Shown here: one piece after another, positions 1-8,744 of the stretch
Layout: every line of letters begins with the position of its first letter
How positions within the stretch are numbered: position 1 is the first letter of the stretch
Assembly: GCA_901538445.1 (NCBI GenBank)
Contig: LR594586.1
Span: forward strand, 310,001 to 374,000
DNA: 64,000 nt
Direction of reading: 5' to 3'
DNA from: Gemmataceae bacterium
GTDB lineage: Bacteria > Planctomycetota > Planctomycetia > Gemmatales > Gemmataceae
Program-made: the position numbers and the translations under genes
Notes under the pieces: model-generated
What the model was told of the DNA's origin: nothing
Database searches by the model: none
The model's input: only the letters and a program-made list of their open reading frames with translations

Positions 1-1
1 C

Positions 2-571
2 CTGGACGAGATCGACAAGGTGTGCGGGCCGTCGAGCGGCCACGGGCCGGACGTGTCGCGGTCCGGCGTGCAGCGCGACCTGCTCCCGGTGGTCGAGGGC
101 ACCACCGTGAACACCAAGCACGGGCCGGTGAAGACCGACCACATCCTGTTCATCGCCGCCGGCGCGTTCCACACGTCGAAGCCGGCCGACCTGATGCCCG
201 AACTCCAGGGCCGGTTCCCGATCCGCGTCGAACTCACCGACCTGACCCGTCCGGACTTCCTCCGCATCCTCACCGAGCCGAAGCACGCGCTCACGAAGCA
301 GTACGCCGAACTGTTGCGCACCGAGGGGGTGAACCTCGAGTTCACGCAGGACGGGATCGAGACGATCGCCGACATGGCGTTCGACGTCAACCGCACGCAC
401 CAGAACATCGGCGCGCGGCGGCTACACACGATCCTCGAAAAGGTCGTCGAGGAGGTGAGCTACGAGGGCCCGGACCTCGCCGAGAAGCGGGTGGTCGTGG
501 ACGCCGCGTTCGTCCGCGACCGGCTCGGTGCGATCATCCAGCGCGAGGACCTGAGCAAGTTCATCTTGTGA
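2..571 (+). CDS. hslU: ATP-dependent protease ATPase subunit HslU (C-terminal part, cut by window edge)
   Basis: This is the AAA+ unfoldase of the HslUV cytoplasmic protease. Only the last 189 residues are in the window; the gene enters from the left in frame at base 2. The visible part opens with the Walker B sequence LDEIDK, followed by the conserved stretch around [11 protein letters not shown], the segment [20 protein letters not shown], and the sensor-2 region GARRLHT. It ends in SKFIL, which matches the family C-terminus that inserts into HslV to open the protease. The end is intact with a TGA stop. The partner hslV is not in the window and would be expected upstream. Confidence 0.97.
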   Translation: MDEIDKVCGPSSGHGPDVSRSGVQRDLLPVVEGTTVNTKHGPVKTDHILFIAAGAFHTSKPADLMPELQGRFPIRVELTDLTRPDFLRILTEPKHALTKQYAELLRTEGVNLEFTQDGIETIADMAFDVNRTHQNIGARRLHTILEKVVEEVSYEGPDLAEKRVVVDAAFVRDRLGAIIQREDLSKFIL

Positions 572-628
572 CGCCTGTTCCCCGCACGCGGCACGCAGCG
601 TGCTTGTTGGTGCTGCGGGGGATTACAC

Positions 629-1675
629 ATGGCCCGTGCCCGCACCACCGTTCGCGTCCGGCAGACCGTCACGACCACGGTGACGGTCGAGACCACATTC
701 AAATTCTCGTCGCACGTCCGCGAGTCGTCCGACGCCAAACCCGGCCTCTACCGCGAGCGTTCGGGCGATGGGTTCCGCTACCGCACGGCCCGCGGCGCTC
801 TCGTGACTGATGCCGCGACGCTCGCCCGCATCCGCGCACTCGCAATCCCGCCCGCCTGGGAAAACGTGTGGATCTGTCCCACCGCGACCGGTCACGTCCA
901 GGCGACCGGCCGCGACGCCCGCGGGCGGAAGCAGTACCGCTACCACCCGGCGTTCCGGTCCTCGCAGGAGGGGGAGAAGTTCGGCCGGCTGGCGGCATTC
1001 GGGAAGGTGCTCGGCCGCATCCGCACCCGCGTCGAGGCCGACCTCGGCCGCCCCGGCCTGCCCCGCGAGAAGGTGCTCGCCGCGATGGTCAAGTTGCTCG
1101 ACCGGGCGCACCTCCGCGTCGGCAACGCCGAGTACGCGAAGACCAACAAGTCGTTCGGGCTCAGCACGCTCCAGGACCGCCACGTCTCGTTCGCGGGCGG
1201 TTCGCTGCGGGTCAAGTTCCGCGGGAAGAGCGGCGTGTGGCACGACCGCGCGATCAGCGACCGCCGGCTCGCCCGCGTCGTGCGAGCCTGCCGCGACATC
1301 CCGGGGCAGCACCTGTTCCAGTACCGCGACGCCGAAGGAGTCGCGCACCGCGTCGGCTCTTCCGACGTGAACGCTTACATCCGCAAGGCGTCCGGCGGGG
1401 AGTTCACCGCGAAGGACTTCCGCACCTGGGCCGGCACGGTCGCGGCGCTCGAGCGGCTGATGAGACTCGACCCGCCGGCGACGCAGAAGGAGGCGGCGAG
1501 TGTCGTCGTTACGGTCGTCACGGAAGTGGCAGCCGAACTGGGCAACACCCCGGCGGTGTGCCGCAAGAGCTACATCCACCCGGGCGTGTTCGAGGCGTTT
1601 CTGAACTCCGCCCTGCCTCGCGGCCGGCGCGCGGTGTCGCACGAGAGCTGCGTGCTGAAGGTGCTCGCGGGGTGA
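629..1675 (+). CDS. Type IB DNA topoisomerase, poxvirus/bacterial type
   Basis: The 348-residue protein relaxes supercoils by a 3'-phosphotyrosyl intermediate. The family active-site blocks are visible: the arginine block HLRVGNAEYAK, the lysine block KFRGKSG, the second arginine in AKDFRTWAGT, and the nucleophile tyrosine at about residue 315 in CRKSYIHP. The usual histidine near the tyrosine appears to be replaced in the LGNTPAVCRKSY context, as in many bacterial members. The N-terminal 35 residues are rich in Thr/Val/Arg and not conserved. The ATG follows GGGGGATTACAC, a weak ribosome site. It is transcribed in the same direction as hslU, 57 bases downstream, and ends at a long inverted repeat. 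Confidence 0.93.
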   Translation: MARARTTVRVRQTVTTTVTVETTFKFSSHVRESSDAKPGLYRERSGDGFRYRTARGALVTDAATLARIRALAIPPAWENVWICPTATGHVQATGRDARGRKQYRYHPAFRSSQEGEKFGRLAAFGKVLGRIRTRVEADLGRPGLPREKVLAAMVKLLDRAHLRVGNAEYAKTNKSFGLSTLQDRHVSFAGGSLRVKFRGKSGVWHDRAISDRRLARVVRACRDIPGQHLFQYRDAEGVAHRVGSSDVNAYIRKASGGEFTAKDFRTWAGTVAALERLMRLDPPATQKEAASVVVTVVTEVAAELGNTPAVCRKSYIHPGVFEAFLNSALPRGRRAVSHESCVLKVLAG

Positions 1676-1726
1676 CACCGACGGCCACCCAAAGACCCGC
1701 GCGCCCACATTCATTCCCGGCGAGCA

Positions 1727-1770
1727 GTGTGTGAACACACGGGTTAAGCGAAACCCGTGTGTTCACACAC
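1727..1770. terminator. Perfect inverted repeat between convergent genes
   Basis: Two 19-base arms (1727-1745 and 1752-1770) pair perfectly around a 6-base loop. The core GTGTGAACACAC is itself palindromic. It lies between the convergent topoisomerase and the minus-strand secreted protein, so a bidirectional terminator is likely. There is no T-run on either side. Confidence 0.55.
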
Positions 1771-1790
1771 ATGGCTCGCCCAGCAGTTCA

Positions 1791-2705
1791 TCACTCCTCG
1801 ATCCGCAGTGTGCCGAGGCTCACCACCGCAACGGCCGGAAGGTCTTTCAGTTCCGTGTTCGGCCCGAGGAACTCGGGGAAGCCGGCGCGGGGCTTGCGGC
1901 GACCCGCGAGTGTCAGCTTGGTCTTGCCGTCGCCGCGGAAGTGCTCCGACGCGCCGAGCAACCGTTCGATCAGTTGTCGATAAGCCCAGTCCGAGCCGCC
2001 AACCTCGCGGAGCGCCGCGTAGTCGGTCGTTGCCACGCGCTTCTTTCCCTCGTCCGGGAACCCAAGCAGGAACGACAGCTCCTTCTCCGAGCGCAGTTGC
2101 AGCTTGGTCGGCACGAACCCGCCGCCGTCCGGGCGCACGGCGATCCAGCGGGCCTTGTCCGCGGCCATGCGATCCACCAAACCGAGCACGTTGTTCCATG
2201 TCGTCGGGTACACGCGCTCGGCCCATGCGTCGGCCGCCGCGCCGTCGTGCGCCTCGCATCCCTTCACCTTCTCGGGAAACGTGAACACGACGGCGACCTT
2301 CTCCACGCCCTTCTCGATTTCGAGGATGTCTTCCAGGTCGTAGCCGATGGCCGCGAGGACACCGAGCAGGTCGCGGCCGTAAGCGACCTCGGGGACCGTC
2401 AGAAACACGAACGGCCGCGAGCCGAGCCACCCACCGGCCTTCAGCTTCCCGCCGTCGATGGCGTACTGCTTCGAGAGGATGCGGGCGTACACGCCGCCGC
2501 ACTTCGCCGCCGCGGGGTCGATGGGCTTCTGGTCGGCCGCCAGCAACCGCTCGACGTGCGGCTGCAGGATCGGTGGCACGTCGCGGAGTTCCGCGGGGTA
2601 CAGGAGCTTGCGAACGGGGGCCGCCTTTGCGGGCTCGACGGGGAGTGCGGCGGGTGCGGTGAGCAGGGCAAGGCCCGCAAGCAGGGCGAAATGGCAGCAG
2701 TTCAT
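1791..2705 (-). CDS. Secreted hypothetical protein
   Basis: The protein has 304 residues. It starts with a clear signal peptide (MNCCHFALLAGLALLTAPAA), giving an exported product. The rest has no motif I can name; it includes a CGGVYARILSK segment and a long alternating region GRDLLGVLAAIGYDLEDILE. Although the open frame extends far upstream, the signal peptide fixes the ATG at 2705. It is divergent from the lipoprotein gene at 2898 and convergent with the topoisomerase gene. The function is unknown. Confidence 0.75.
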   Translation of the reverse strand: MNCCHFALLAGLALLTAPAALPVEPAKAAPVRKLLYPAELRDVPPILQPHVERLLAADQKPIDPAAAKCGGVYARILSKQYAIDGGKLKAGGWLGSRPFVFLTVPEVAYGRDLLGVLAAIGYDLEDILEIEKGVEKVAVVFTFPEKVKGCEAHDGAAADAWAERVYPTTWNNVLGLVDRMAADKARWIAVRPDGGGFVPTKLQLRSEKELSFLLGFPDEGKKRVATTDYAALREVGGSDWAYRQLIERLLGASEHFRGDGKTKLTLAGRRKPRAGFPEFLGPNTELKDLPAVAVVSLGTLRIEE

Positions 2706-2897
2706 GTGTGGTTCCCTGCAGTTCAAGCGACCCCAGATCGTACCGGCCCCATCCCAGCTTCTCCAGTTTCCGTGACCGGAATTCTCCCCGCACCTTCGGC
2801 CGGTTCTCCGGATGTGAAGCTGTACCGAATGGCGCAGTCCTGCGAGTTCTGCCGATCTGAACAACAACACGGGTCCGGTCGGTCTGGGGGAAGTGCC

Positions 2898-3638
2898 ATG
2901 AGCGGGCGATACACGGTGATCGGCGGCGTTCTGGGGCTCCTGCTCACCGGGCCGGGGTGCGTGACCTGCTGCACGAGCGGGTGCCGCCCGGCATACGAGG
3001 CCGGGCCGGACTGCGACGCGCTCACCTGCCAGCGGAACCGCGTGTACGTGTTCGCGATGTGCGGGGTGAGCCCGGTCGAGATCGCCGCCACGGACACCTT
3101 CCGCGCGAACCTCAACCAGAAGGGGTTCATCAAGGTAGGAACCGGTCAACCGCTGCACGCCGCGTGGATGGAGAAGGAGATCCGCCGAGTGTGCGAAGAC
3201 GATCCGAACAACCGCATCGTGCTCGTCGGGATCGAGGGCGGGGCCGCGGCGACCGCGAAGCTCGCCGAGAAGCTGAATGCCGCCGGCGCGCCGCTCGCCG
3301 CGGTGGTGTACTTCGACCGCCGAGTCGATCGCACCGGCCCGAGCGGGTGCCGAGTGCTGAGCGTGGCCGGTCACGGCGCGTCGGCCGCGGAGTCCGCCGC
3401 GGGGGTCGCGCAGCTCCTCAACGAGGTCGCCGCGACGACGGGAAGCACGACAACGATCGAAGTGGTGAGCGACTACCCGCACGCCCCCCTGCCCCGGCCG
3501 ACGATCGACCCGGGCACGGACCCGGACTGGGCGTTCCTGTTCGACGGCGGCGTCCCGGCCAAGCTCGGCACCACACCACTCGCCGGCCGCCGGCCGCAAC
3601 AGCCGACCCCGGCGATCGCGACCGCCTCCCACCGGTGA
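2898..3638 (+). CDS. Cysteine-rich lipoprotein-like hypothetical with alpha/beta-hydrolase-like core
   Basis: This 246-residue protein begins MSGRYTVIGGVLGLLLTGPG and then CVTCCTSGC, which fits a lipoprotein signal with several cysteines after the cleavage site. The middle has alternating strands and helices (VYVFAMCGVSPV, NRIVLVGIEGG, AAVVYFDRRV) resembling an alpha/beta fold, but I see no intact nucleophile-elbow motif. The C-terminus is proline-rich. The ATG at 2898 is preferred over upstream starts because it gives the signal sequence and follows GGGGGAAGTGCC. The next gene, truD, starts 21 bases downstream, so they may be cotranscribed. The function is unknown. Confidence 0.75.
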   Translation: MSGRYTVIGGVLGLLLTGPGCVTCCTSGCRPAYEAGPDCDALTCQRNRVYVFAMCGVSPVEIAATDTFRANLNQKGFIKVGTGQPLHAAWMEKEIRRVCEDDPNNRIVLVGIEGGAAATAKLAEKLNAAGAPLAAVVYFDRRVDRTGPSGCRVLSVAGHGASAAESAAGVAQLLNEVAATTGSTTTIEVVSDYPHAPLPRPTIDPGTDPDWAFLFDGGVPAKLGTTPLAGRRPQQPTPAIATASHR

Positions 3639-3659
3639 CGCGGGCGGTATCATGACCGG

Positions 3660-4838
3660 ATGAAGCTCAAGCAGCAGCCCGAGGACTTCCGCGTCGAGGA
3701 ACTGACCGCCGCAGCGGCGGGCGACGCGGGCGAGTTCGCGCTCTACCGGCTCGACAAGACCGGGTGGACGACGCCCGACGCGCTCGCCGCGGTGCGCCGC
3801 CGGTGGAACATCGATTTCCGCCGCCTCAGCTACGGCGGCCTGAAGGACCGGCACGCGGTCACCTCGCAGCACCTCACCATTTTCCGCGGCCCGAAGCGGA
3901 ACCTCACGCACGAGCGGATCGCGGTCACCTACCTCGGCCAGCGCTCCGAGCCGTTCGCCGCCCAGGACATCGCCGCCAACCGGTTCACCATCACCCTCCG
4001 CTCGATGAGTGACACCGAAGTGTCACAAACGGTCGCCGCACTCGCCGAAGTCCAGACGTGCGGCCTGCCGAACTATTTCGACGACCAGCGGTTCGGCTCG
4101 GTCGGCGACCCGCCCACGTTCATCGCGAAGGAGATGGTGCTGGGCCGGTTCGAGGAGGCGCTCAAGCTCGCACTCGCGGCGCCCTACGAATTTGACCGCC
4201 GCGAGGCGAAGCGCGAGAAGGCGACGCTGCGTGCGCACTGGGGCGACTGGCCGGCACTCAAGGCGAAGCTCCCCCGCGGGCACGCCCGCAGCCTCGTCGA
4301 TTACCTCGCGACCCACCCGACCGACTTCAAGGGGGCCGTCGCCCGACTGCGGCCGGACCTCCAGGGGCTGTACCTCTCGGCGTACCAGAGCCACCTTTGG
4401 AACCGGATGCTCGCTGCGTGGTTGACGCGGGTGTTGGGTACCGAGAACCTCGCAGTCGTCGAGCTGAAGCTCGACCGCGTGCCGGTGCCGGTTCGCGTGC
4501 CCGACGACAAGCAAAGCGAGTGGGAATCGCTCGCGCTGCCGCTGCCGAGTTCACGGGTGAAGCCGGTGGCAGGCGCGCTGTGGTCCGAGGTCGCCGAAGA
4601 GGTGCTGAGGGCCGAGGGGCTGACGCTCGCCGAGTTGCGGATCCGGGGGCTCGAAAAGCCGTTCTTCTCGAAGGGCGAGCGGGCCGGGTGCGTGCGGCCC
4701 GCGAACCTGACCCACGCGGCCACGACCGACGAGTTGAACCCCGGGAAGCAAAGGCTCACGCTGACGTTCGACCTGCCCCGCGGCAGCTACGCGACGATGC
4801 TCGTGAAGCGCGTCACTTCTTGTTCACCAACTCCTTGA
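3660..4838 (+). CDS. truD: tRNA pseudouridine(13) synthase TruD
   Basis: TruD isomerises U13 of tRNA-Glu to pseudouridine in the cytoplasm. The 392-residue protein starts with the family sequence KQQPEDFRVEEL and carries the catalytic aspartate (about residue 63) in GGLKDRHAVT. It also has the conserved NYFDDQRFGSVG and LSAYQSHLWN segments, the latter close to the insertion domain. The length is slightly above the E. coli enzyme. Its last 26 bases overlap convergently with the end of the ceramidase-like gene on the other strand. Confidence 0.95.
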   Translation: MKLKQQPEDFRVEELTAAAAGDAGEFALYRLDKTGWTTPDALAAVRRRWNIDFRRLSYGGLKDRHAVTSQHLTIFRGPKRNLTHERIAVTYLGQRSEPFAAQDIAANRFTITLRSMSDTEVSQTVAALAEVQTCGLPNYFDDQRFGSVGDPPTFIAKEMVLGRFEEALKLALAAPYEFDRREAKREKATLRAHWGDWPALKAKLPRGHARSLVDYLATHPTDFKGAVARLRPDLQGLYLSAYQSHLWNRMLAAWLTRVLGTENLAVVELKLDRVPVPVRVPDDKQSEWESLALPLPSSRVKPVAGALWSEVAEEVLRAEGLTLAELRIRGLEKPFFSKGERAGCVRPANLTHAATTDELNPGKQRLTLTFDLPRGSYATMLVKRVTSCSPTP

Positions 4839-6201
4839 AAACGCCGCAGATGATCCCCGCGGCCTCAGGTCCGACGCTGTTCTCCTCGCCGTACTGCGCC
4901 TTCTTCAGCCCGTAGCAGTACGGGGACTTCGCGTCCCACTGCCGCTTCGGGATGAAGTACCCGAGTTCGTCGTTGCCAAGGCCGATCAACATGCGGTGCT
5001 TGCCCTTCAACTGCGGGTACAGGCCCGGTTCGGCCCGCGCGTCGGGGAAGTCGGCCCCGGGGTCCGCCGGATCCTGCACCCCGCCCAGCACGAGTTCCGG
5101 ATAGATCTCGCCGGGGACCACTGCGACTTCAAGGTCGCCGAGCTTCAGGTATCCGATCTCGCTCTTCACCGCGATCGGCTTCGTGATGTCCTTCGTCGGC
5201 ATGAGTTCCTTCGGAGTCGGTGTGCCGTCCCAGGCGTACATCGTGCGGTCGAGCGTGCCGAGTTGCCAGCCGAGGTGGTAGAGCTTGTTCTCGACCGGGA
5301 CGAGGATCGTTTGCGGCCGCACGTCGAACGGCGTGAGCGCGACGGGCGCGGCGGCCTTGAGCGCCTTGTCGGCGAGTTGGCCGACCAGCGTGCCGTACCG
5401 CTCGGCCTTCTCGAACGTGCCGTCGGCGAGTTCCTTTCCGGCGGCGTCCTTGAGCGGCATCTTGAGCGTGGTCATGAGCCCGCCGACCGCACCCGTGAAG
5501 TACACCACCGGGCACCCCTGCGATTCCTTGAGGTGCTTCAACGTGTAGTGGGGGAAGTCCGCGGTCACCTCGGTGTTCTTCGAGTCGAGCACCTCGGGGT
5601 GGCAGTTCCACTGCACAAGCACGCCGACCGCCTTGCCGGTCTTCGGCTCCTCGAAGCGGACCGCGACGAGTTCGTCGAGCTTGACGACGGGCAGGCGGTT
5701 GTCGTGGAGCAGGCTCGCGTCGCTCGCAGTGCCGATCTTCGCGACGGCCGGAACGCGGGCCTTGTCGGCGGCCTTGACCGCGTCAGCGCACCCGGCCTCG
5801 ACGCGCTTCAGGTGCTCGGGATCGACGCCGGTCTTCAGCGGGTTCGGCCCCCACAGCCCGAGCGTGTCCGGGCCCTCGTGGTTGTGCGTCGCCGACACCA
5901 TGACGTACTTGAACCCCGGCAGCGCCTCGCGCACGCGCTCGACGCTGTGCAGGAACAGCCCCACCACGTCCACCGACACGAGCGCGACCTTCGCGTCGCC
6001 GTCGGACAGCACGACCGCCCGCACCATGATCGGGTCGTGGACCTTCTTCGCCTCGCGGCCGTGCCCGAAGCCTGCCATGTACACCGGCTTCTTGCCCAGC
6101 ACCGGCGTGACGTCGGCCTCGCCGAACCCGACCGAGAGGTCGCCGGCCGCAACGGGGAGCGCCGCGACGAGAGCCGCGGCGAGCGAAAGAGAGACCCGCA
6201 T
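4813..6201 (-). CDS. Neutral/alkaline ceramidase-like secreted protein
   Basis: This 462-residue protein has a signal peptide (MRVSLSLAAALVAALPVAAG) and then the N-terminal core of the neutral/alkaline ceramidase superfamily. Recognisable blocks are SVGFGEADVTPVLGKKPVYM, the ATHNHEGPDT metal/catalytic region, VQWNCHPEVLD and GLGNDELGYFIPKRQW. The beta-sandwich C-terminal domain of true ceramidases is missing. Planctomycetes carry many such proteins, and their substrate may not be ceramide. The reaction is hydrolysis of an amide or ester lipid bond by analogy. The 3' end overlaps truD convergently, and a 28-bp-arm inverted repeat lies just upstream. Confidence 0.85.
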   Translation of the reverse strand: MRVSLSLAAALVAALPVAAGDLSVGFGEADVTPVLGKKPVYMAGFGHGREAKKVHDPIMVRAVVLSDGDAKVALVSVDVVGLFLHSVERVREALPGFKYVMVSATHNHEGPDTLGLWGPNPLKTGVDPEHLKRVEAGCADAVKAADKARVPAVAKIGTASDASLLHDNRLPVVKLDELVAVRFEEPKTGKAVGVLVQWNCHPEVLDSKNTEVTADFPHYTLKHLKESQGCPVVYFTGAVGGLMTTLKMPLKDAAGKELADGTFEKAERYGTLVGQLADKALKAAAPVALTPFDVRPQTILVPVENKLYHLGWQLGTLDRTMYAWDGTPTPKELMPTKDITKPIAVKSEIGYLKLGDLEVAVVPGEIYPELVLGGVQDPADPGADFPDARAEPGLYPQLKGKHRMLIGLGNDELGYFIPKRQWDAKSPYCYGLKKAQYGEENSVGPEAAGIICGVFKELVNKK

Positions 6202-6230
6202 GGGGCACCTTGGGACTGGACGTGGAGCCG

Positions 6231-6293
6231 GGCGAACCCTGAGCGCCAGCGAGGGGGTGCGCCTTACCCCCTCGCTGGCGCTCAGGGTTCGCC
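6231..6293. repeat. Inverted repeat with 28-bp perfect arms
   Basis: The arms at 6231-6258 and 6266-6293 are exactly complementary around the 7-base loop GCGCCTT. The repeat sits between the ceramidase-like gene and the isomerase-like gene, both on the minus strand. Read through, it encodes the spurious peptide pattern NPERQRGG, which I recall as common in over-called Gemmata proteins. It may act as a transcript-end hairpin or be a REP-like element. Confidence 0.9.
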
Positions 6294-6316
6294 ACGATTC
6301 GTGGTCGCCGTGCGCC

Positions 6317-7138
6317 TCACCCCGCGGCGCACTCGCGCATGTAGCGGATGCTTTCGCTCGCGATCGTGTCGGGGTCCGGGGAGTAGTCGAACACCTCGAC
6401 CGAAACCCAGCCCGCGTAGTTCACGTCGCGCAGGGCTTTGAAGATCGGCTTGAAGTCGGTGGGGCCGAACCCGGGGCCGCGCTTGTTCGGGTCGTTCGCG
6501 TGGAAGTGGTGGAAGAACTCGGTGTTCGCGCGGATCACGTCGGGCGTCGGCGCGGCCTCGGCCGACATCGCCTTCACGTCCAGGTGCAGCTTCACGAACG
6601 GGTGCGCGAGCCGGCGGCACATCGCCGCCCCTTCGGCCGCGGTGTTCATGAAGTTCGTCTCGGCCGGCGTGAGCGGCTCCAGGCACAGGTACACCTTACG
6701 CTCTTCGAGCGCCTTGAGCGTGTGACCGAGCGTGTCGAGCGCGAAGTCCTCGGCCTGCGCCCGCGTGTACCCCGCGGGGATGTTCCGCTGGAACGGCGAG
6801 CCGAGCACGAGGATGTCGCCGCCCAGGTCGGCAGCCGCGTGCGCCATCTCCGCGAGGTACTCGCCGGTCTTCGTGCGGACCGCGGCGTCCGGCGACGTGA
6901 GCTGGAACCCCTCGGTCTTGGCGAGCAGCCAGTGGAGACCGATGATCTGGACGCCGGCGGCCTCGGCCTGCTTACGGAGTTCGGCGCGGCGCGCGGCGGA
7001 CACGTCGGTGATCCGCGGGGCGAGCGTGAACGGCGCGACTTCGAGGCCGGTGTAGCCGAGTTCGGCGACGCGGGCGCACACCCGCTCGTGGTCCCAGCCC
7101 TCGAACGTCTCGTTGCAGATGGCGTACTTCGTGGTCAT
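6317..7138 (-). CDS. Xylose-isomerase-like TIM barrel protein (sugar phosphate isomerase/epimerase)
   Basis: The 273-residue protein belongs to the AP-endonuclease-2/xylose isomerase-like barrel family. It shows strand-end motifs GLEVAPFTL, IIGLHWLLA, DILVLGSP, the metal-site glutamate in VYLCLEPLTPAETNF, KLHLDVKAM and the late glutamate in GWVSVEVFDYSPDP. Such proteins isomerise or epimerise sugars or hydroxypyruvate-like compounds; the substrate is not visible. Its ATG overlaps the TGA of the upstream protease gene by four bases (ATGA), so the two are probably translationally coupled. Confidence 0.88.
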   Translation of the reverse strand: MTTKYAICNETFEGWDHERVCARVAELGYTGLEVAPFTLAPRITDVSAARRAELRKQAEAAGVQIIGLHWLLAKTEGFQLTSPDAAVRTKTGEYLAEMAHAAADLGGDILVLGSPFQRNIPAGYTRAQAEDFALDTLGHTLKALEERKVYLCLEPLTPAETNFMNTAAEGAAMCRRLAHPFVKLHLDVKAMSAEAAPTPDVIRANTEFFHHFHANDPNKRGPGFGPTDFKPIFKALRDVNYAGWVSVEVFDYSPDPDTIASESIRYMRECAAG

Positions 7139-8640
7139 GGCAGCGTCAGCTCCCGGGGGCGCGGGTTCGGTTCGGTCGAGTCGAGGAGGGTGAGCTTCAC
7201 CTTGTCGCGGCCCTTCGCGGCCGCGTAGAACGCCGCCGGGGTGGTCGCCGGCTTGCCGTCGATGTGCGTCACCATCCAGCGGGCGGGGTTGTCGCCGAGC
7301 GCCTTGAACTTCGCGGCCGCGGGCGTGTTCGGCACCACCTCGCGGACGGTCACCCAGGAATCGACTCCGGCCGGCGCGCCGCGGGTCTGGAGGTCCTCGA
7401 AGTCCACGCGGAGGCCGAACACGGGCTCGGGCCGGACAGACGCGATCGACGGCATGTCGTGCCGGAACTTGGAGAGCGTGACGTCCGCGTCGCGGACCCG
7501 GCCGAACCGCGACAGCGTGACCTTCACCTTCGACCCGGCGAACGCCGACCCGACGTGCGTGAGCAGGTCGTGGAAGTCCTCGACCGGGTTGCCGTTGACG
7601 TGCGTGATGTGGTCCCCGAGCGCGAGCCCGGCCCGTTCGGCCGGCCCGCCCGGCGACAGCGCCCCGACGACGACCCGCGGCCGCGCGCCGTCGTTGAGCG
7701 TGACCCCGAGGAACCCGTACTCGACCTCCTCGCCGCGCCGCAGCACGTCCACGATGCGGCGGAAGCTCGCGGTCGCCGGCACCGCGTACCCGGGGCCGAT
7801 CTCGTTCCCCCACGCGACGGCCGCGGCGTTGGTCAGGCCGATCAACTCGCCGTCGAGGTTCAGCAGCACGCCGCCGGTCATCCCGGCGTTCGGCTTGATG
7901 TCGTACTCCAGAAGGCTCGTGTACTCGGTGGCGCGGCGGGCGACGCCGACCGTGTCGAACTCCTTCGGCTTGTAGCGGGTGTTCGTGACGCTGCCGAACC
8001 CCGCGGTCGCCTGCTGGAGGCCGAACGTCGAGGAGTACGGGTTCGTGAGCAGCACGCACAGCTTGCCGGGGTACACGGTCGCGCCCTTGTCGGCCGGCCG
8101 GCCGACTCGCACGTCGGCGAAAGCGACCGCCTGCAACTTCTGCGGCGGGGCGATGAGTTTGAGGACCGCGAGGTCGGCCCGTGCGTCGGCGGCGTGAATA
8201 TCGGCGTAGGAGCCGGTGCCGCCCGGGAGGAACACGTACACCTTGGTTGCGCCGTCGATGACGTGGTACGGGGTAAGGACGTACCCCTCAGCGTCGATGA
8301 CCACGCCACCGGCGCACCCGTGCTCGGCGATCCCGCGGGCGTCCGACAGGTCGAGCGACAGGCCCAGGCGGGTCCGTTCGGTGGTCGGGTTGGCCCGCAC
8401 GAACTCCTTGAGGTCGAACCCGCCGAGCTTGCCCGGCGCGTCGGGCTTCTCGGGCTTCGGATAGTGCTCGGACCGGGACACGACGACCGTTGCGACGCTC
8501 GGCCCGGCCCGTGCGACCGCGTCCCGCAGCTTCTTCTGCACGGCCGCAATGAGATCGTCGGCCCGCGGTTCGTCGGCCGCACCGACCACCCCCACGCCGA
8601 CGCACGAGGCGAGCACCGCGAGTCCGCAGATCGTTCGCAT
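7135..8640 (-). CDS. HtrA/DegP-like serine protease homologue with two PDZ domains and a Ser-to-Thr active-site change
   Basis: This 501-residue exported protein has a signal peptide (MRTICGLAVLASCVGVGVVG). A trypsin-like domain spans about residues 40-290. The PDZ region covers roughly 300-400 (YGFLGVTLNDG, SPGGPAERAGLALGDHITHV), and a second PDZ-like segment follows. Catalytic His126 (TPYHVIDG) and Asp156 (ARADLAVL) are in place, but the nucleophile motif reads NAGMTGG where the family has GNSGG, putting Thr255 at the serine position. It may be inactive or a weak threonine variant acting as a chaperone or binding protein. The start at 8640 is set by the signal peptide; the upstream frame is repeat sequence. 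It is coupled to the isomerase gene by an ATGA overlap. Confidence 0.85.
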   Translation of the reverse strand: MRTICGLAVLASCVGVGVVGAADEPRADDLIAAVQKKLRDAVARAGPSVATVVVSRSEHYPKPEKPDAPGKLGGFDLKEFVRANPTTERTRLGLSLDLSDARGIAEHGCAGGVVIDAEGYVLTPYHVIDGATKVYVFLPGGTGSYADIHAADARADLAVLKLIAPPQKLQAVAFADVRVGRPADKGATVYPGKLCVLLTNPYSSTFGLQQATAGFGSVTNTRYKPKEFDTVGVARRATEYTSLLEYDIKPNAGMTGGVLLNLDGELIGLTNAAAVAWGNEIGPGYAVPATASFRRIVDVLRRGEEVEYGFLGVTLNDGARPRVVVGALSPGGPAERAGLALGDHITHVNGNPVEDFHDLLTHVGSAFAGSKVKVTLSRFGRVRDADVTLSKFRHDMPSIASVRPEPVFGLRVDFEDLQTRGAPAGVDSWVTVREVVPNTPAAAKFKALGDNPARWMVTHIDGKPATTPAAFYAAAKGRDKVKLTLLDSTEPNPRPRELTLP

Positions 8641-8656
8641 GCGCCGCCCTCCTGAC

Positions 8657-8744
8657 ACGTTTCGCGTTTCACGTTCAACGTTTCGCGTGGGCTCCGGAGC
8701 GAATGGCTTTCCCGCGTTCAACGCGCAACGTTAAACGTGAAACG
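8657..8744. repeat. Palindromic repeat (AACGTTGAACG type) overlapping the hemE 3' end
   Basis: Two related segments (about 8657-8687 and 8712-8744) contain variants of TTCAACGTTTCGCG and its complement AACGTTAAACGTGAAACG, forming an imperfect inverted pair around CTCCGGAGCG. The right segment runs into hemE: its stop TAA (8731-8733) and last codons, for SFHV, lie inside the repeat. Confidence 0.7.

Noticed and set aside
1791-3911. 706-codon minus-strand frame
   Set aside because: Only the part from ATG 2705 is a gene with a signal peptide; the upstream half is a shadow of the lipoprotein gene at 2898.
6200-6310. Peptides containing NPERQRGG in several frames
   Set aside because: They arise from translation of the 28-bp-arm inverted repeat and do not belong to any gene.
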